64,000 nt of DNA. Origin: Methylocapsa palsarum (GTDB lineage Bacteria > Pseudomonadota > Alphaproteobacteria > Rhizobiales > Beijerinckiaceae). The position numbers and the translations under genes were made by a program. The stretch spans positions 34,048 through 98,047 of the forward strand of contig NZ_FOSN01000015.1 in assembly GCF_900114285.1 (NCBI RefSeq), read 5' to 3'. Below are positions 43,774-54,019 of this stretch, in pieces; the stretch's first letter is position 1; every line of letters begins with the position of its first letter. A model generated the notes under the pieces. That model worked only from the letters and a program-made list of their open reading frames with translations, made no database searches and was not told the DNA's origin.

Positions 43774-46343
43774 TCAAAACTCCGCGCGAAGGGAGACGAT
43801 GACGCTTCGCGGCGTTCCAGGCGCAATGCTGGTGCGGTCGTAGGAAGTTGTGTAATAGGTTGTATTGAAAATATTGTTGACGTTGACCTGAGCCGTCAGA
43901 TTTTTGACCCAAGGCAGCGCGTTGGGCTGGAGCCGGTACATGATCATCCCGTTGAACAACGTATAGGCCGGCAGCTGGAAGTCATTAGCGTTATCTCCCT
44001 GTCGTTCGCCCACAACCCTTATGCCGCCACCAAGACTTAGCCCCCTGAAATCGCCGAGCGCGTCGTATTTAACCCAGAGACTGCCGGCATTGAGAGGGAC
44101 ATCCTGCAGCCTATTGCCCTGATTGCCGTCGAGGTCGGTTTTGAACCGCGCCTCATCGAAGCTATAGCTGCCGATCAGGCTCCAGTTGTCATCTATACGA
44201 CCGGAGACGTCGAACTCGGCGCCTCGGCTCTCCACGGTTCCCGCCAGCGCGGTAAGTTGCGTGCCGGGGATCGTCTGAGTGATGTTAGATTTGATGATGT
44301 CGTAAAAAGCCACCGTCGCGACGAGTCTTTTATCGAAGAGCTCGGCTTTCGCGCCGCCTTCCCATTGCGTTCCGATCTGCGGCGGGAACGGCGGACTTCC
44401 GGGCGCCTGGATGCCATTGGTCGCGCCGAAGGATTTCGAATAATCGCCATAGAAGGAGAGCCACGGCGTCGGCTGGACCACGGCGCCGACACGCGGGCTG
44501 AACGCCGCGTCGAAGGCGTTCTGAAAACCGAAACCCGTACTCGGATCGTAAGATCCCAGCGCCTGGGCGTAAGAATTAGTGCCCGATCCGTAGCCGTAAT
44601 CAGCCCAGTCATAGCGGCCGCCAACTAGAAAATGCAGTTTGTCGTCGGCGAAGGACATCATATCCTGCGCGTAAATCCCCCGCCATGTTTGCGCACTTGG
44701 GAAGAAGGTGTTGTTGACGGACGGTTTGGAATATCCAGAAAGGCTGTAAGTTGGAGCGAACATATTGATGTCCGGGATGGCCGGCGCGCCGTCGAAATAG
44801 TTCGAAACTCCGTAATCATGGGCGGTCTGCGTGAAATAATCAGCTCCGATCAGGACGTCGTGCTTGACTGGCCCGGTCTCGAATTTGCCCTTGAGGTCGA
44901 GGTTTGTGCTGATATTTTGCCGATGCGCATTGACGTCCCAAAGGCCGCGCGTGATGAGCCCCAAGACTTCATCGACCGAATTGTAGTCGGTGATCCTTTG
45001 CGCATAGGAGACGTCCCAATAGCCGAAGCGGTTCGTCAGACTCCAATCCTTGGCGAGGTCGAAGGTCCAGTCATAGCCGACGAAACCCATTTCGAGGCGG
45101 CTGGGATTGAGGGCGGTCACCGCGGGGTCCTGAAGATAACGGCTGATCGGGATGTTCGCGGGGCGGTTTCCGATCGCCGGAATGGCGCTGTCGCCGTCCG
45201 CGACGAAAATTCGGTTCTGATATTGAAGGTCGAGGTTGAATTTGAATTGTTCGATCGGATGGTAAGTGATCGTCGGGGCGGCGAAAAAATCCTGGGTTTT
45301 CACGAAATCGCGAAACGAATCCGCGCGGTCGTAGTCGAGGTTGATCCGGTAGAGCCAGGTTTTGTCGGCGGTGAGCGGACCGGTCGCGTCGACCGTCGTC
45401 TGGGTCAGGCCCCAGGAGCCGGCCTGTTCCTGGACCGAAAAATAGGGCGTCTCCAGCGGGCGCTTGACGACAAGATTGACGATTCCGCCGGGCTCGAGAC
45501 GGCCAAACAGCATCGCCGCCGGACCTTTCAGCACCTCGATCGACTGGAGGTTGGCCGTCTCGATATGAACGAGGGTCGGCATCGCCAGATTGTTCTGAAA
45601 GTTCGATGACGCGTCGAAGCCACGTATTGTGAACCGCTCATAAAAGGGATCGCTGGCGAATTGCACGCTGCTGACGTTTCCGACAATCGCGTCGCTGACA
45701 GACAGCGCCTGCTGATCATCGATGACCTGGCGCGGAATGACCTGAATCGACCCGGGCGTTTGCAGGATCGGGATGTTGCTTTTCCCAGCGACGGCGGGCG
45801 TCTCGATGTTGACCGTGTAGCCTGTGAACCGTCCGCCAAGCCGGCGCCCGCGACGCTGTCGCCGACGCCTTCGCCGGCGACGCCCTGCCCTCCCCCGCCC
45901 GCCAAAGCGACGGGCGCCGCCGCGCTCACCTCCGGCAACTCAACGCCCGTATCGCTCTGCGTCCCGGAATCGTTCTGGGCGAGCATGATGGCGACCGCCT
46001 TGCCGTCAGCCGCGAGCCGATAAGCGAGGCCCGTTCCCCAGAGCAATGTGTTCAGCGCCTCGTCCAGAGTGTGCTCGCCCTTGAGGCCTTGGGTCCTGAC
46101 GTTGCGAGTGAGGCCCGAGTCATAGATCAGCTGCGCACCGCTTTTGTCGGCGAGGCGGTTCAGGGCCGAGGCCACCGGTCCCGCGGGAATCTCATAACTT
46201 TCCGCGGGCGTCGAGGCTTGCGCCGCCGACACGCTAAAGCCCAGCGCGCCGGAGCCCACGGTCAAAAGAGTCAGGGCGGCCGTTGCGATCGATGGGCTTC
46301 CGGCGCGCGGCTTGCGCCGTTTTGATCTTGTCAGCGTCGTCAT
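43774..46343 (-). pseudogene. FecA-type TonB receptor with STN domain, single frameshift
   Basis: FecA-type receptors import ferric siderophores and signal through an N-terminal STN domain to FecR/FecI. The N-terminal part (from ATG 46343) has a signal peptide and STN (ESYEIPAGPVASALNRLADK), and the plug and barrel follow in another frame (SIQVIPRQVIDDQQALSVSD, then FTIRGFDASSNFQNN, ending in terminal Phe). The change of frame falls near 45845, where one missing C in a GGCTTGG would explain it. Either the gene is broken or the base is a sequencing error. FecR and FecI genes lie just upstream. Confidence 0.82.
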
Positions 46344-46472
46344 TGTGCGCCCCTTGCCGTTTCCCGAGGGCAAAAAGCCTCTCCGCTCCCCCCTGACGCG
46401 TTCGATCGGGGAATGAGGATGTCGCGACATCACAAATCCCGGGCTGTTGCGCTTTAGCCACAGCCGGCGCCG

Positions 46473-47420
46473 TCAGGCGCGCAGCAGGACGAGGTAGGGG
46501 GTCAGCGTAATCGTCCGCAGGCCGAGCGACAGGGCGATGGTCCGGATCGCCGCCATCGGGTCGGCCGTTGAAAAGACGCCGCTGACGCGCCGGCGCCGGA
46601 GCGCCTCGCCGAGCACAAGGACAAAGCCGCGATGGTGGCGACTGAGAGCGGCGATGACTTCGCCAAGCGGCCTATCTTGAAACATCATCTGTCCGCGCCG
46701 CCACGCCGTGACGGCGGCCGCATCGACGGAATAAGGCGCCTGGACGCCAAACCCCGGACCATAGGCGGTTTGCCGCCCCGCCACGACGACGACCTCCTCG
46801 CCATCGCCTGTGGAGACGCCGACCACATGATCGGTCACCGTGACTTCCGTCCGGGAGTCTTGCGTCTCGATGTCGAAGGCGGTTCCGCGCACCGTCGTCG
46901 TTCCGCCCGCGGCCTCCACAATAAACGGCCTCGCGGGATTGGGCGCGACCTCGAAATAAGCCTGCCCACGCAGAAGGGTCAGGCGCCGCGCCTGCCCGGA
47001 ATAATCGACCGCAATCGCCGCCCTTGCGTTCAACTGCACGCGCGAACCATCGTCCAGGGCGATGGTCCTGACGTCCGGTCCTGCCAAAAAATCAGCTTTC
47101 CAGATCAGCGTGAGGTCATCGGAAGCGACTAGGAGAACGATCGCGGCGGCAGCGAGACTCGCACCGGCCGCGAGCCGCCGGATCAACCGCCGGGGCTTGC
47201 GCTCGGGAGCCGGAGCCAAACGCCGCCGCAATCCTTCAAGTCCGCCCCATAAATCGCAGACCTCATCGAACGCCGCCTCGTTCGCGGGATCGCTGACGAG
47301 CCACGCCCGGAACGCCGTCAGCTCAGCCTGCGACATTGCTCCCGCGTCAAGCCGCACAAACCAGTCGGCCGCCGCCTCGCGGCGATCGTCCTGTTCGCTT
47401 TCGGGATCGCGATGTCGCAT
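46473..47420 (-). CDS. FecR-family anti-sigma regulator
   Basis: The 315-residue protein has an N-terminal anti-sigma domain (AADWFVRLDAGAMSQAELTA with a WL...DP...AAF motif), one membrane segment (about 92-108) and a periplasmic FecR domain (RTIALDDGSRVQLNARAAI, TTVRGTAFDIETQD) with a C-terminal STN-binding part. It relays occupancy of the STN receptor to the sigma factor. ATG 47420, preceded by AAGG, fits better than ATG 47447. It lies between fecI-like and the receptor gene. Confidence 0.9.
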   Translation of the reverse strand: MRHRDPESEQDDRREAAADWFVRLDAGAMSQAELTAFRAWLVSDPANEAAFDEVCDLWGGLEGLRRRLAPAPERKPRRLIRRLAAGASLAAAAIVLLVASDDLTLIWKADFLAGPDVRTIALDDGSRVQLNARAAIAVDYSGQARRLTLLRGQAYFEVAPNPARPFIVEAAGGTTTVRGTAFDIETQDSRTEVTVTDHVVGVSTGDGEEVVVVAGRQTAYGPGFGVQAPYSVDAAAVTAWRRGQMMFQDRPLGEVIAALSRHHRGFVLVLGEALRRRRVSGVFSTADPMAAIRTIALSLGLRTITLTPYLVLLRA

Positions 47421-47539
47421 TCGGGAGACCTTGACCAAAATCGCCATGGCCGGGCGAGTCCGGACCGGTCCGCACCGGCGCGGTCAGCGCCGGATCTGAC
47501 GCGAGCAGCCTACTAAAGTGGAGGCGCCTCCAGGACGAT

Positions 47540-48055
47540 TTATTTTGACGCGCCCTGGTTTAGCGCGCTTTGGAGACGATGGAGGGCGAGCCGCAAATGC
47601 TTTTCGACCATATTTCGGGAAATGCCAAGCCGGGCCGCAATCTCGGTTTGATGCAGGTCCTCGAACCGCCGCATGATCAAGACCTGCCGGCATCGGGGCG
47701 GGAGATCTTCGACGGCGTCAAGCAGGCGCCGCATGCGGTCATTCGCCTCGATCTGCTGTTCGGACTGCGGGGCGGCGGAGGGCAAAGCCTCCGGGTCGAA
47801 GCCCAGATCAATGTGCTTCTGCTGGGTTCTGCGCCGACGCCTGTAATCGCGAGCAAGATTGATCGCGATCGTATGCAGGAATGCCCGGGGTTCCTCGATC
47901 GGCGCGGTCTCCTGGTGGCGGAGGAGACGCAGGTAGGTTTCCTGAACGAGGTCCGGCGCGTCCTGCGCGCCGACCCGGCGGGTCAGGATCTGAAGCAGTT
48001 CGCGCCGGGAGAGCGCAAAAAGATCCTCAAGAAATTTCGATCTGGACTCAGGCAC
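47540..48055 (-). CDS. ECF sigma factor, FecI type
   Basis: The 171-residue ECF sigma factor has region 2 (DAPDLVQETYLRLLR, FLHTIAINLARDYRRRR) and region 4 (LPPRCRQVLIMRRFEDLHQTEIAARLGISR-like helix-turn-helix). It should direct RNA polymerase to the receptor operon when FecR is triggered. It is 119 bp upstream of the FecR gene. If the receptor really is frameshifted, the signalling chain has lost its input. Confidence 0.92.
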   Translation of the reverse strand: MPESRSKFLEDLFALSRRELLQILTRRVGAQDAPDLVQETYLRLLRHQETAPIEEPRAFLHTIAINLARDYRRRRRTQQKHIDLGFDPEALPSAAPQSEQQIEANDRMRRLLDAVEDLPPRCRQVLIMRRFEDLHQTEIAARLGISRNMVEKHLRLALHRLQSALNQGASK

Positions 48056-48187
48056 TTCGATCCGGGCCGTCTCGGCAAACAGGCCATAACCGGAGGCCCT
48101 TCACGGTAAGACGTCCGGGCGGCGGCAAATACGCCAACCTCAGGCTGTCGGGCGCCGGTCTTTCCGGCCCGGCGGCAAGCCTTCGGG

Positions 48188-48388
48188 TCAAGAGTTTGGC
48201 TTTCCCGGTCCGGGCTGAAAAGCGCCGCGCGCGCCGCTTTTTCCGCCAGATATAAAGGCCCGGTTGATGGCGCGATCGAGTTCCGGCAGAAACGCAAGCA
48301 GGCTTTCCGTGACGCCGACGAGGATCAGGAACCCCGCCATGATCAGTCCGACGCAGCGGTGGATGAAGACCCAGCCGCTGCGACGCAT
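48188..48388 (-). pseudogene. Internally deleted PepSY TM protein remnant
   Basis: From ATG 48388 the frame encodes the normal N-terminus of a PepSY TM protein (WVFIHRCVGLIMAGFLILVG, then LLAFLPELDRAIN). Directly after it, in another frame, comes the family C-terminus LYIWRKKRRARRF, matching VYIWWKKRRARQF of the intact copy at 42221. About 1.1 kb of the gene is thus missing, with the junction near 48258-48266. The remnant lies 5 bp after the receptor gene at 48393, the same layout as the intact receptor/PepSY pair. Confidence 0.8.
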
Positions 48389-48392
48389 CGGT

Positions 48393-50777
48393 TCAGAACT
48401 CCACGCGAAGCGAGGCCGTCACGGCGCGCGGCGCGCCGGGGAAGACGCCAAATCTCGCCGCCGCCCCGGTGTTATTGAAGAACGCGTCATTGCCTTCGTA
48501 ATAAGTCGCGTTCGCAATATTCTTCAGGTTGATCTGCGCCGTCCAGCGCGCGCCGCCTGCATTGAACTGATATTTGGCCATGGCGTCGAGCCGCGCGTAG
48601 GCGGGCAGGATGAACGTATTCGCGTCGTCGCCCCAGCGATTGCCGGCGGCGAAGACGCCGCCCCCAAAGGTCCAGCCGTGAAGCAGCGCGTCCGGCGGAA
48701 CAGCGTAAGTCAGCCAGACGCTGCCCGAATCGGGAGCATAGCTGTTGAGCGAGTTTCCAACATAGCTCGTCGAAGCCACGCACGTGTCGGGAGAGCCCGG
48801 CGGACAAAAATTACTTGGTAGATCATTGACCACTCTGGCGTCGATATGAGCGTAGCTGGCGATAATGCTCCACTCATCCGTGAGCTTGCCAAGCACATCG
48901 AGCTCAACCCCGGTGCTGCGGACGAGACCGATCCCGCGGCCGGCGAACGGGTCGATCGAACTTTGATTTGGGGTGAAGTAATTGCTTTTGGTGATGTTGA
49001 AGAAGGCCAGCGTCCCGGTCAGCCTGTGATCGAGAAGCTCGGCCTTGACGCCGCCTTCCCAGCCTTCGGCGATTTCGGGAGCCAACGGAACGCCCAGAGC
49101 GCTCACTCCATTGTTCGCTCCAAACGATTTGGTGTAGCTCCCGTAAAAAGACAGCCAGGGGACCGGTTGGAAATTGACGCCGACGCGAGGACTGAAGGCC
49201 TGATTGTGAATATTTTGGGCTTTGCCGAAATTTGCGTAGCCTTGGCCAAATGTGGGCTGAATGAGGTCCGGATAATTCGAAAAATCGGTGGAATCAACCC
49301 CGGATCGAACATCCGCCAGATCATATCGTCCGCCAAGCAGAATATGGAGATTGTCAAACAGCGTGATCGAATCCTGGGCGTAGACGCCAAGATCCTTGTT
49401 GGCGTTGGAGGCGAATTCGGTGAAATTATCCGCCGATCTTTGCCAGATCAGCGACGCGACGTCGTAGAACGCCGATGTCGGAACGCCGCCATAGACCGGG
49501 TTGTAAATGTTGATCGGGTAGTTTCCGTTGCCGCCAAGAATGTAGTTGTAATAGCTGTAGAAATAATCCGCTCCGATCAAAACATCGTTTCTCGCGCCGA
49601 GCACGTAGAATTTTCCGGTCAGATCGAGGTTGGTTGAATAATTCGTACCGGTCAGCTTTTGATAGACGATGTTGCGATTGAAGCTGTTCAGAACGGGATC
49701 CGGGCTGCCAAAGGGATCTCCGCCCAGGTCCGCTTTCGTGATTGTGGCCCGCGCCGCCAGGAAGCGGTTCTCGATGGCCCAGTCGCTGTTGAAATTGTGT
49801 TTGAAATCGTAGGAGATCAGCGAACTGCGGACGGTGTCCGGCGGCTCATTGGGCTCCCCGAAGGAACGGTAAGCGGGAATTGGAGCCGGAAAATACGGAG
49901 GCAGCGATCCTATCGCGGGCTGGCCGACGTTGCTTTGCGCGTTCTGATGATTGTATTCGGCCTCGACGGTGAACTTGGTCGCCGGATCGATCTGCCACGA
50001 GACCGACGGCGCCAGAAAGATGTTCTGATTATTGATGAAGTCAGTGAAGTCGCCGCCGTTCTGGTAGCTTCCAGAGAAACGGTAGCTCACCGATTTGTCC
50101 GCAATACCTGGTATGGCGACCGGTCCGGTCATGTCGACGACCGTGCGCCACAGATTGAACGAGCCGAACTCCTGGGTCAGGCTGTAATAGGGCGTGTCAA
50201 GGGGCTTCTTGGTCACCCTGTTGATGACGCCGCCCGGATCGGCTCGTCCGAACAGGAAGGAGGCCGGCCCTTTCAGCACTTCGACGGCCGTGAGGTTCGA
50301 TGTATCGTAACTTTGAGGAATGGCGGTTCCAACAAGCAAGCCGTTGCGGAACACGTTCGTTGTCGTGAAGCCCCTGATATTGTAGACATAGCCTTCGACA
50401 TTATTGCTGTTCGAACGGACGCCGCTGACGTTCTGGATCGTATCGGCGAGCGACAGCGCGTTCTGATCTGTGATGACCTGCTCCGGCACCGTCTGGATCG
50501 AGATCGGCAGGTCGAACTGCGGCACATCGATTTTGGCTGAACTCGCCACCGGAGGGGCGCTGTAGCCCGCCTTCTCGGACGGGCTGAGCGGGGGCCCTGC
50601 GCCCGCGCCCCCTCCTTCACCGGCCGCGCCGCCGGCCGGCGCGGTTGAAGCTGAACCCGAAACCTCCGGCAGGACGAGCGAACTGTCGCCCGCCGTTTGC
50701 GCGGGCGCTGGAACCGGTGCGGTCATTGAGAGAGCCGCCAGCAAAACTGCGGCGCGCGTCTCCGACGAGTGAGACAT
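48393..50777 (-). CDS. TonB-dependent siderophore-type receptor
   Basis: The 794-residue receptor has a signal peptide (about 1-27), a linker rich in Gly/Ala and no STN domain. The plug (about 85-210) contains ISIQTVPEQVITDQNALSLA, YNIRGFTTTNVFRNG and VEVLKGPASFLFGRADPGGV, and the barrel ends in SLRVEF with terminal Phe. These are ferric-siderophore (FhuA/FpvA-like) signatures. ATG 50777 was chosen over 50912 because the signal peptide starts there. Upstream is a DUF2946-type gene, downstream a ruined PepSY gene. Confidence 0.92.
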   Translation of the reverse strand: MSHSSETRAAVLLAALSMTAPVPAPAQTAGDSSLVLPEVSGSASTAPAGGAAGEGGGAGAGPPLSPSEKAGYSAPPVASSAKIDVPQFDLPISIQTVPEQVITDQNALSLADTIQNVSGVRSNSNNVEGYVYNIRGFTTTNVFRNGLLVGTAIPQSYDTSNLTAVEVLKGPASFLFGRADPGGVINRVTKKPLDTPYYSLTQEFGSFNLWRTVVDMTGPVAIPGIADKSVSYRFSGSYQNGGDFTDFINNQNIFLAPSVSWQIDPATKFTVEAEYNHQNAQSNVGQPAIGSLPPYFPAPIPAYRSFGEPNEPPDTVRSSLISYDFKHNFNSDWAIENRFLAARATITKADLGGDPFGSPDPVLNSFNRNIVYQKLTGTNYSTNLDLTGKFYVLGARNDVLIGADYFYSYYNYILGGNGNYPINIYNPVYGGVPTSAFYDVASLIWQRSADNFTEFASNANKDLGVYAQDSITLFDNLHILLGGRYDLADVRSGVDSTDFSNYPDLIQPTFGQGYANFGKAQNIHNQAFSPRVGVNFQPVPWLSFYGSYTKSFGANNGVSALGVPLAPEIAEGWEGGVKAELLDHRLTGTLAFFNITKSNYFTPNQSSIDPFAGRGIGLVRSTGVELDVLGKLTDEWSIIASYAHIDARVVNDLPSNFCPPGSPDTCVASTSYVGNSLNSYAPDSGSVWLTYAVPPDALLHGWTFGGGVFAAGNRWGDDANTFILPAYARLDAMAKYQFNAGGARWTAQINLKNIANATYYEGNDAFFNNTGAAARFGVFPGAPRAVTASLRVEF

Positions 50778-51011
50778 GATCGAATCCTTTTCTAGCCATG
50801 CCAAGCGTTCGCCTGCGCGCGACGGCTTTGAGACAGTCAAATAAGCGGATGTGTCGGCTTCCCGCCAATGGAAGGCGCATTGCGCCCCCGGCGCGATCGA
50901 AAAACCACGCACGCGTTCCGAAGCTGTGCTTAAACCGGGACAGCAAAAGCCATCCAGATCAGAAGCCGAACTTCAGCAGTTCCATAAGGCGGTATTGATC
51001 GGGAGGTCGCG

Positions 51012-51368
51012 TCAGACAGCCAGCGGGGGGCCGCGCGCGGTCAAATAGAATCGCTCGGGCTTTTGAGCCGCCGGCGTAATGTCCGCGCCGAACGCGAGGG
51101 AGGAAACAGACCGCGCCGGATAGAGGACGAGAGCCGCGGCAGCCAGAATAAACCAGCCGAAGGAGGCGCTCGCCAAGATGCAACAATCGCCATGCGGATG
51201 ATGTTCGCCAGCAGGTAAATCCGTCGGCTGGCCGAGCTGGGCGCAGGTCGCTTCATTGAGAGAGTGAGCCGCCATGGCGGATGATAACGACGTTTGGCCC
51301 AAAAGCCCGCAGATCACGATCAACATGATCGCGAAGCGATAGACCGAGCTGGGACGCCAATTCTCCAT
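51012..51368 (-). CDS. DUF2946-type small membrane protein
   Basis: The 118-residue protein has an N-terminal hydrophobic segment (FAIMLIVICGLLGQTSLSSA), then a periplasmic loop with GEHHPHGDCCILASASFGW and a second membrane segment. The HH-x-HxDCC cluster is typical of DUF2946-like proteins, often found next to metal uptake or efflux genes. It precedes the siderophore-type receptor by 235 bp on the same strand. The start is weakly supported (ATG 51368, TTG 51374). Confidence 0.75.
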   Translation of the reverse strand: MENWRPSSVYRFAIMLIVICGLLGQTSLSSAMAAHSLNEATCAQLGQPTDLPAGEHHPHGDCCILASASFGWFILAAAALVLYPARSVSSLAFGADITPAAQKPERFYLTARGPPLAV

Positions 51369-51900
51369 GGTCAAAAATTAACCCGGTTGCATCGACGTTG
51401 CCAACAGGGATGCTCGTTCCCGGAACGGTTTGCTTTCGCCTGTGCCTTCTTTGTCACAAAGCGCCGTCAACGAACATGGAGTCGCCGGAACGGCCGCCGG
51501 CCTTTCTCGCGACGACGCCTCGTCACGGCAAGCCCGGCCAATCTTTGACTTTTGGCATGACCGACGCCCTGCGCCGTATGGCTTCGCAACGCCTGGGACC
51601 GCGAGCGCGGCGGCTGAACTGAAAACAGTCAAGCCATTGAAATCATTGGCTGACGAAGCAGCCACCCGCGAACCCGTCTCGACGCCAAATTCCCTATTAT
51701 CAAGTCAATGAATAAGCCATTTTGCAGGAACGCGGCCCTTTTAGACATAAATCGACGCTTGGGTCCTCTTGTGATCGTATGCGCTCGAGGCGGGAATGAG
51801 TCGGGACGGGGCGACGTTGTGATATTTCGGCTGTCGTATCTGCTGAGCCCGGCGACTGAAATCCAATCCCGAGAGGACGCTGCAGCGAGGGGGCGTTTCA
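51369..51900. other. 532-bp gap, no gene recognised
   Basis: This is divergent between the DUF2946-type gene and cas3. Open frames on both strands (for example 51378-51665 minus) have no ribosome site, membrane segment or family motif. No CRISPR-like repeats are present. Confidence 0.55.
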
Positions 51901-54019
51901 ATGGAGCATTCACCTCGGCCAGGCGATTTGCCCGTGTCGCGTCGCCACGCGCAGCTGCATTTCTGGGGCAAGACCGACCGGCTAACAGAGAATGCGCCGC
52001 TGATCGGCAATTTTCACCCGCTCGCCTATCACCTTCTCGATGTCGCCGCTTGCGCAGATGCGATCCTTGGCGCCAATCCGGCGCGACTTCGATTTCTAAG
52101 CGATCTCTGTGGAATCGAATTCGACAGGCTGCGCCGCACTTTAGTCTGTCTGATCGCGCTGCATGATATCGGCAAATGCGCCCGCGGCTTTCAGGGAAAA
52201 GTTCCAGAATTTTGGCCGTCCGCTCTGGGGCCTAGACCTGATCATATCAAATTCATCCCGGTCCGGCATGACGCCGCCGGTCTGTGGCTGTTTATGAATG
52301 AGCCCCGTCCCAAGGCGCTTGGCGAGCGGCTGATCCCCGGTGTGCTCGCCGCCGATCGTAACACGCTTTTCCAAAGTGTCTTTGGCCATCACAGCGAACC
52401 TCTGGAGCGCGCCTTTCCACGTAACGTCGCGGCGATCGCCAATAGCGCCGCCCAGATCGGTCCGGCGGCGCAGGTCGCAGCCGCGAGGCCATCTGCGCGG
52501 TCCTCGATCCACCGGCAATCTCGCCGCCGGACTCCGAGTTCCCGACCTTGTCCTTCGCCTTGGCGGGACTTGCGACCCTCTCTGATTGGCTCGGCTCGAA
52601 CCGCCATTGGTTCGTGTTCGAGGCGCCTAGGGACGACGCACAATTGACCGACGAACTCGCGCGATACTGGCGCGATGTCGCCCAGCCAAGGGCTGACAGA
52701 GCGATACGGGAAGCCGGCCTCATTCTGGCGGAGGCGGCTCGCTTCGCAGGGGTGAATTCGCTGTTTCAGCATATCGCCGAACCGACGCCGCTGCAGGCTT
52801 TCTGTGAAAAAGCGATGCTTCCCGACGGGCCGACGCTTTTCATCATCGAGGACATGACGGGCGCGGGCAAGACCGAGGCCGCCGTGACGCTCGCCCATCG
52901 CCTGCTGGCGGATGGACGGGTGCGCGGCGTCCATGTCGCGCTGCCCACCATGGCGACGGCGAACGCCATGTTCGGCCGCCTATCGGCCTCCTATCGCAGC
53001 CTCTTCCCGCCAGGCACAGAACCCTCCGTCGTTCTGGTCCACGGCCGACGCGATCTCTGCGCGGGATTTCGAAATCTTTCCCATGACATGGCCTGTGACG
53101 AGTCGGGCCGCGCCGGCGATCCCTCGGACACCACCGCCAGCGCTTTTTGCGCCGACTGGATCGCGCGCTCGAACAAACAGGCTTTTCTGGCGCAGATGGG
53201 CGCCGGCACGATCGATCAGGCGCTGTTGGCGATTATCCCGGCGCGCCACCAGACCTTGCGACTGTGGGGGCTCGCCGACAAGGTGCTCGTGATCGACGAA
53301 GCTCATGCCTACGATCCCTATATGAACAAGGAAGTTGAGACTCTCCTGCGTTTTCATGCGGCGCTCGGCGGATCAGCGATCGTGTTGTCGGCGACCCTGC
53401 GGGAGCGCAAACGCAGCGCCCTGGTCGATGCATATCGCGCAGGCATTAGGAGCTCGGAGCCCTTTCGCCGTTCGTCTTCGGCCTATCCCCTCGTCACCAT
53501 CGCCTCGGCGGATGCGGTTGCGGAACATCCGGTCCTTTTGCGCGATTCGCTAGCGCGCGAGGTCGCCGTTCGTTTTGTCGGCGGCCTCGCCGAGGCCCAT
53601 GGCGCCGTGCTGGAAGCCGCGCGCGCGGGCGCGGCCGTCGCGCTCATCCGTAATACGGTGGATGAGGCCATGGGGAGCCACACCGAACTCAGCGCCTCGC
53701 ATGACGGCGAGACTTTGCTGTTCCACGCGCGTTTCGCAATGGCGGACCGGTTGGCGATCGAGCAAGGCGTGCTGGATAAGTTTGGCCGCGAGCCAAAAAG
53801 AGCGCGGCCAGGCATCCTTGTCGCGACGCAAGTGATCGAACAATCGCTCGATCTCGATTTCGATCTCATCGTCACCGATCTGGCGCCGGTGGACTTGTTG
53901 ATTCAGCGCGCCGGCCGCCTGTGGCGCCACATGGACGAAAGATCCGCCAAATCGCGGCCGCATTGTATCCATCCCCACGGGCCGACGCTGATCGTGTTGT
54001 TCCCACGTCAGCGGCGTTA
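51901..54019 (+). pseudogene. cas3: Cas3 nuclease-helicase, frameshifted and truncated
   Basis: Cas3 degrades Cascade-bound DNA in type I CRISPR systems. The HD nuclease half (51901 to about 52485) has NFHPLAYHLLDVAACAD, LIALHDIGK, VRHDAAG and FGHHSEP. The helicase half, in the next frame (to about 53990), has Walker A MTGAGKTEAAV, DEAH (VIDEAHAYD), SATL and QVIEQSLDLDFD plus LIQRAGRLWRH. The frame changes near 52470-52490 by one indel, and the C-terminal domain is lost at a decayed IS. No other cas genes or repeats are in the window. The subtype looks I-E-like, but this is uncertain. Confidence 0.86.

Noticed and set aside
47983..48297. 104-residue minus-strand frame upstream of the FecI gene
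   Set aside because: It is the third frame of the collapsed PepSY gene; the conserved residues are in the other two frames.
51378..51665. 95-residue minus-strand frame upstream of the DUF2946-type gene
   Set aside because: No start signal, low-complexity composition and no family resemblance.
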